Assembly (NCBI GenBank): GCA_016235825.1
Contig: JACRIL010000059.1
Coordinates: 1 to 60,299, forward strand
Reading direction: 5' to 3'
DNA length: 60,299 nt
Source of the DNA: Planctomycetota bacterium
GTDB taxonomy: Bacteria > Planctomycetota > Phycisphaerae > SM23-33
A model generated the notes under the pieces. That model made no database searches, was not told the DNA's origin, and was given only the letters and a program-made list of their open reading frames with translations. Position numbers and translations under genes: made by a program. Below, piece by piece: positions 60,205-60,299 of this stretch (its first letter is position 1; each line of letters opens with the position of its first letter).

Positions 60205-60299
60205 ACGCTGTTGTCTTTGTGGTTGGGAAAAAAATAACAAATATCCCCCTGCTTGCGGGCTTGTCGATTTAGTTGGCACGCGAATTGCCATCTTGACAG

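Larger units (their letters stand above)
59858..60299. other. Terminal gap with repeats, no supported gene
   Basis: About 440 bases follow the EIIA gene. They carry the hairpin array at 60025-60111 and a hairpin at 60185-60204. An 88-codon frame through the array (59916-60182) is only repeat translation and is not annotated. Confidence 0.6.

Noticed and set aside
1..60299. CRISPR arrays or rRNA genes
   Set aside because: No regularly spaced direct repeats with unique spacers and no rRNA-like sequence were seen.

Overview
The window looks like a chromosomal segment from a Planctomycetota bacterium, probably class Phycisphaerae. This is inferred from gene content only: secreted proteins with Pro/Thr-Gln-Pro linkers, a terpenoid-cyclase-fold/DUF4159 protein, a methyltransferase-like/PQQ-propeller protein, a DUF6677-type membrane protein, an ECF sigma factor with a large C-terminal extension and a one-step sulfatase. 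Most of the DNA is GC-rich; one three-gene block (27354-29111) is visibly AT-richer. Short palindromes and inverted-repeat elements fill many gaps.

Layout. Positions 1-7262 hold host genes: the 3' end of ahcY, a membrane protein, a PilZ protein, a CobA-HemD fusion, a J-domain protein with a duplicated C-terminal module, a malic enzyme with an ACT-like N-terminus, and a DinB-like protein. Positions 7265-22277 are a single minus-strand block of about 20 virion genes (portal, scaffold, SU10/HK97-type capsid, neck and tail proteins, tail fibre, glycine-rich adhesin-like protein, tail-hub-like protein, small membrane proteins). It has no terminase, integrase, tape-measure protein or endolysin. Positions 22565-27242 return to host genes: purB, an EAL-HDOD protein, a soluble NqrF-like 2Fe-2S flavoreductase and a disordered-N-terminus protein. 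Positions 27354-29111 are an AT-rich cassette of two unknown proteins and a HEPN (UPF0332-like) protein.

Positions 29318-36571 carry a small unknown protein, a sulfatase, a MITE-like element, a secreted M28 peptidase with PDZ domain, a propeller-like secreted protein and threonine synthase. Positions 36626-40755 carry tRNA-Ser(GGA), an HU protein, two membrane proteins and the cyclase/DUF4159 protein. Positions 40851-47444 are the most striking locus: one 1093-residue ORF joins an ECF sigma factor, a transmembrane helix and an extracytoplasmic clan-A glycoside-hydrolase-like region. It is followed after two bases by a methyltransferase-like/PQQ-propeller gene that is split by a frameshift in a nine-base homopolymer.

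Positions 47505-54179 hold pdxA, accD, an inverted-repeat element, an orphan ComJ-like protein, rpe, a second MITE-like element, deoC, pssA and psd. The last two overlap by four bases and together make phosphatidylethanolamine. The right end has tRNA-Ser(GCT), two secreted proteins (one ending in a pseudopilin-like module), a PTS EIIA-type protein and arrays of short hairpins. No CRISPR array or rRNA was seen.
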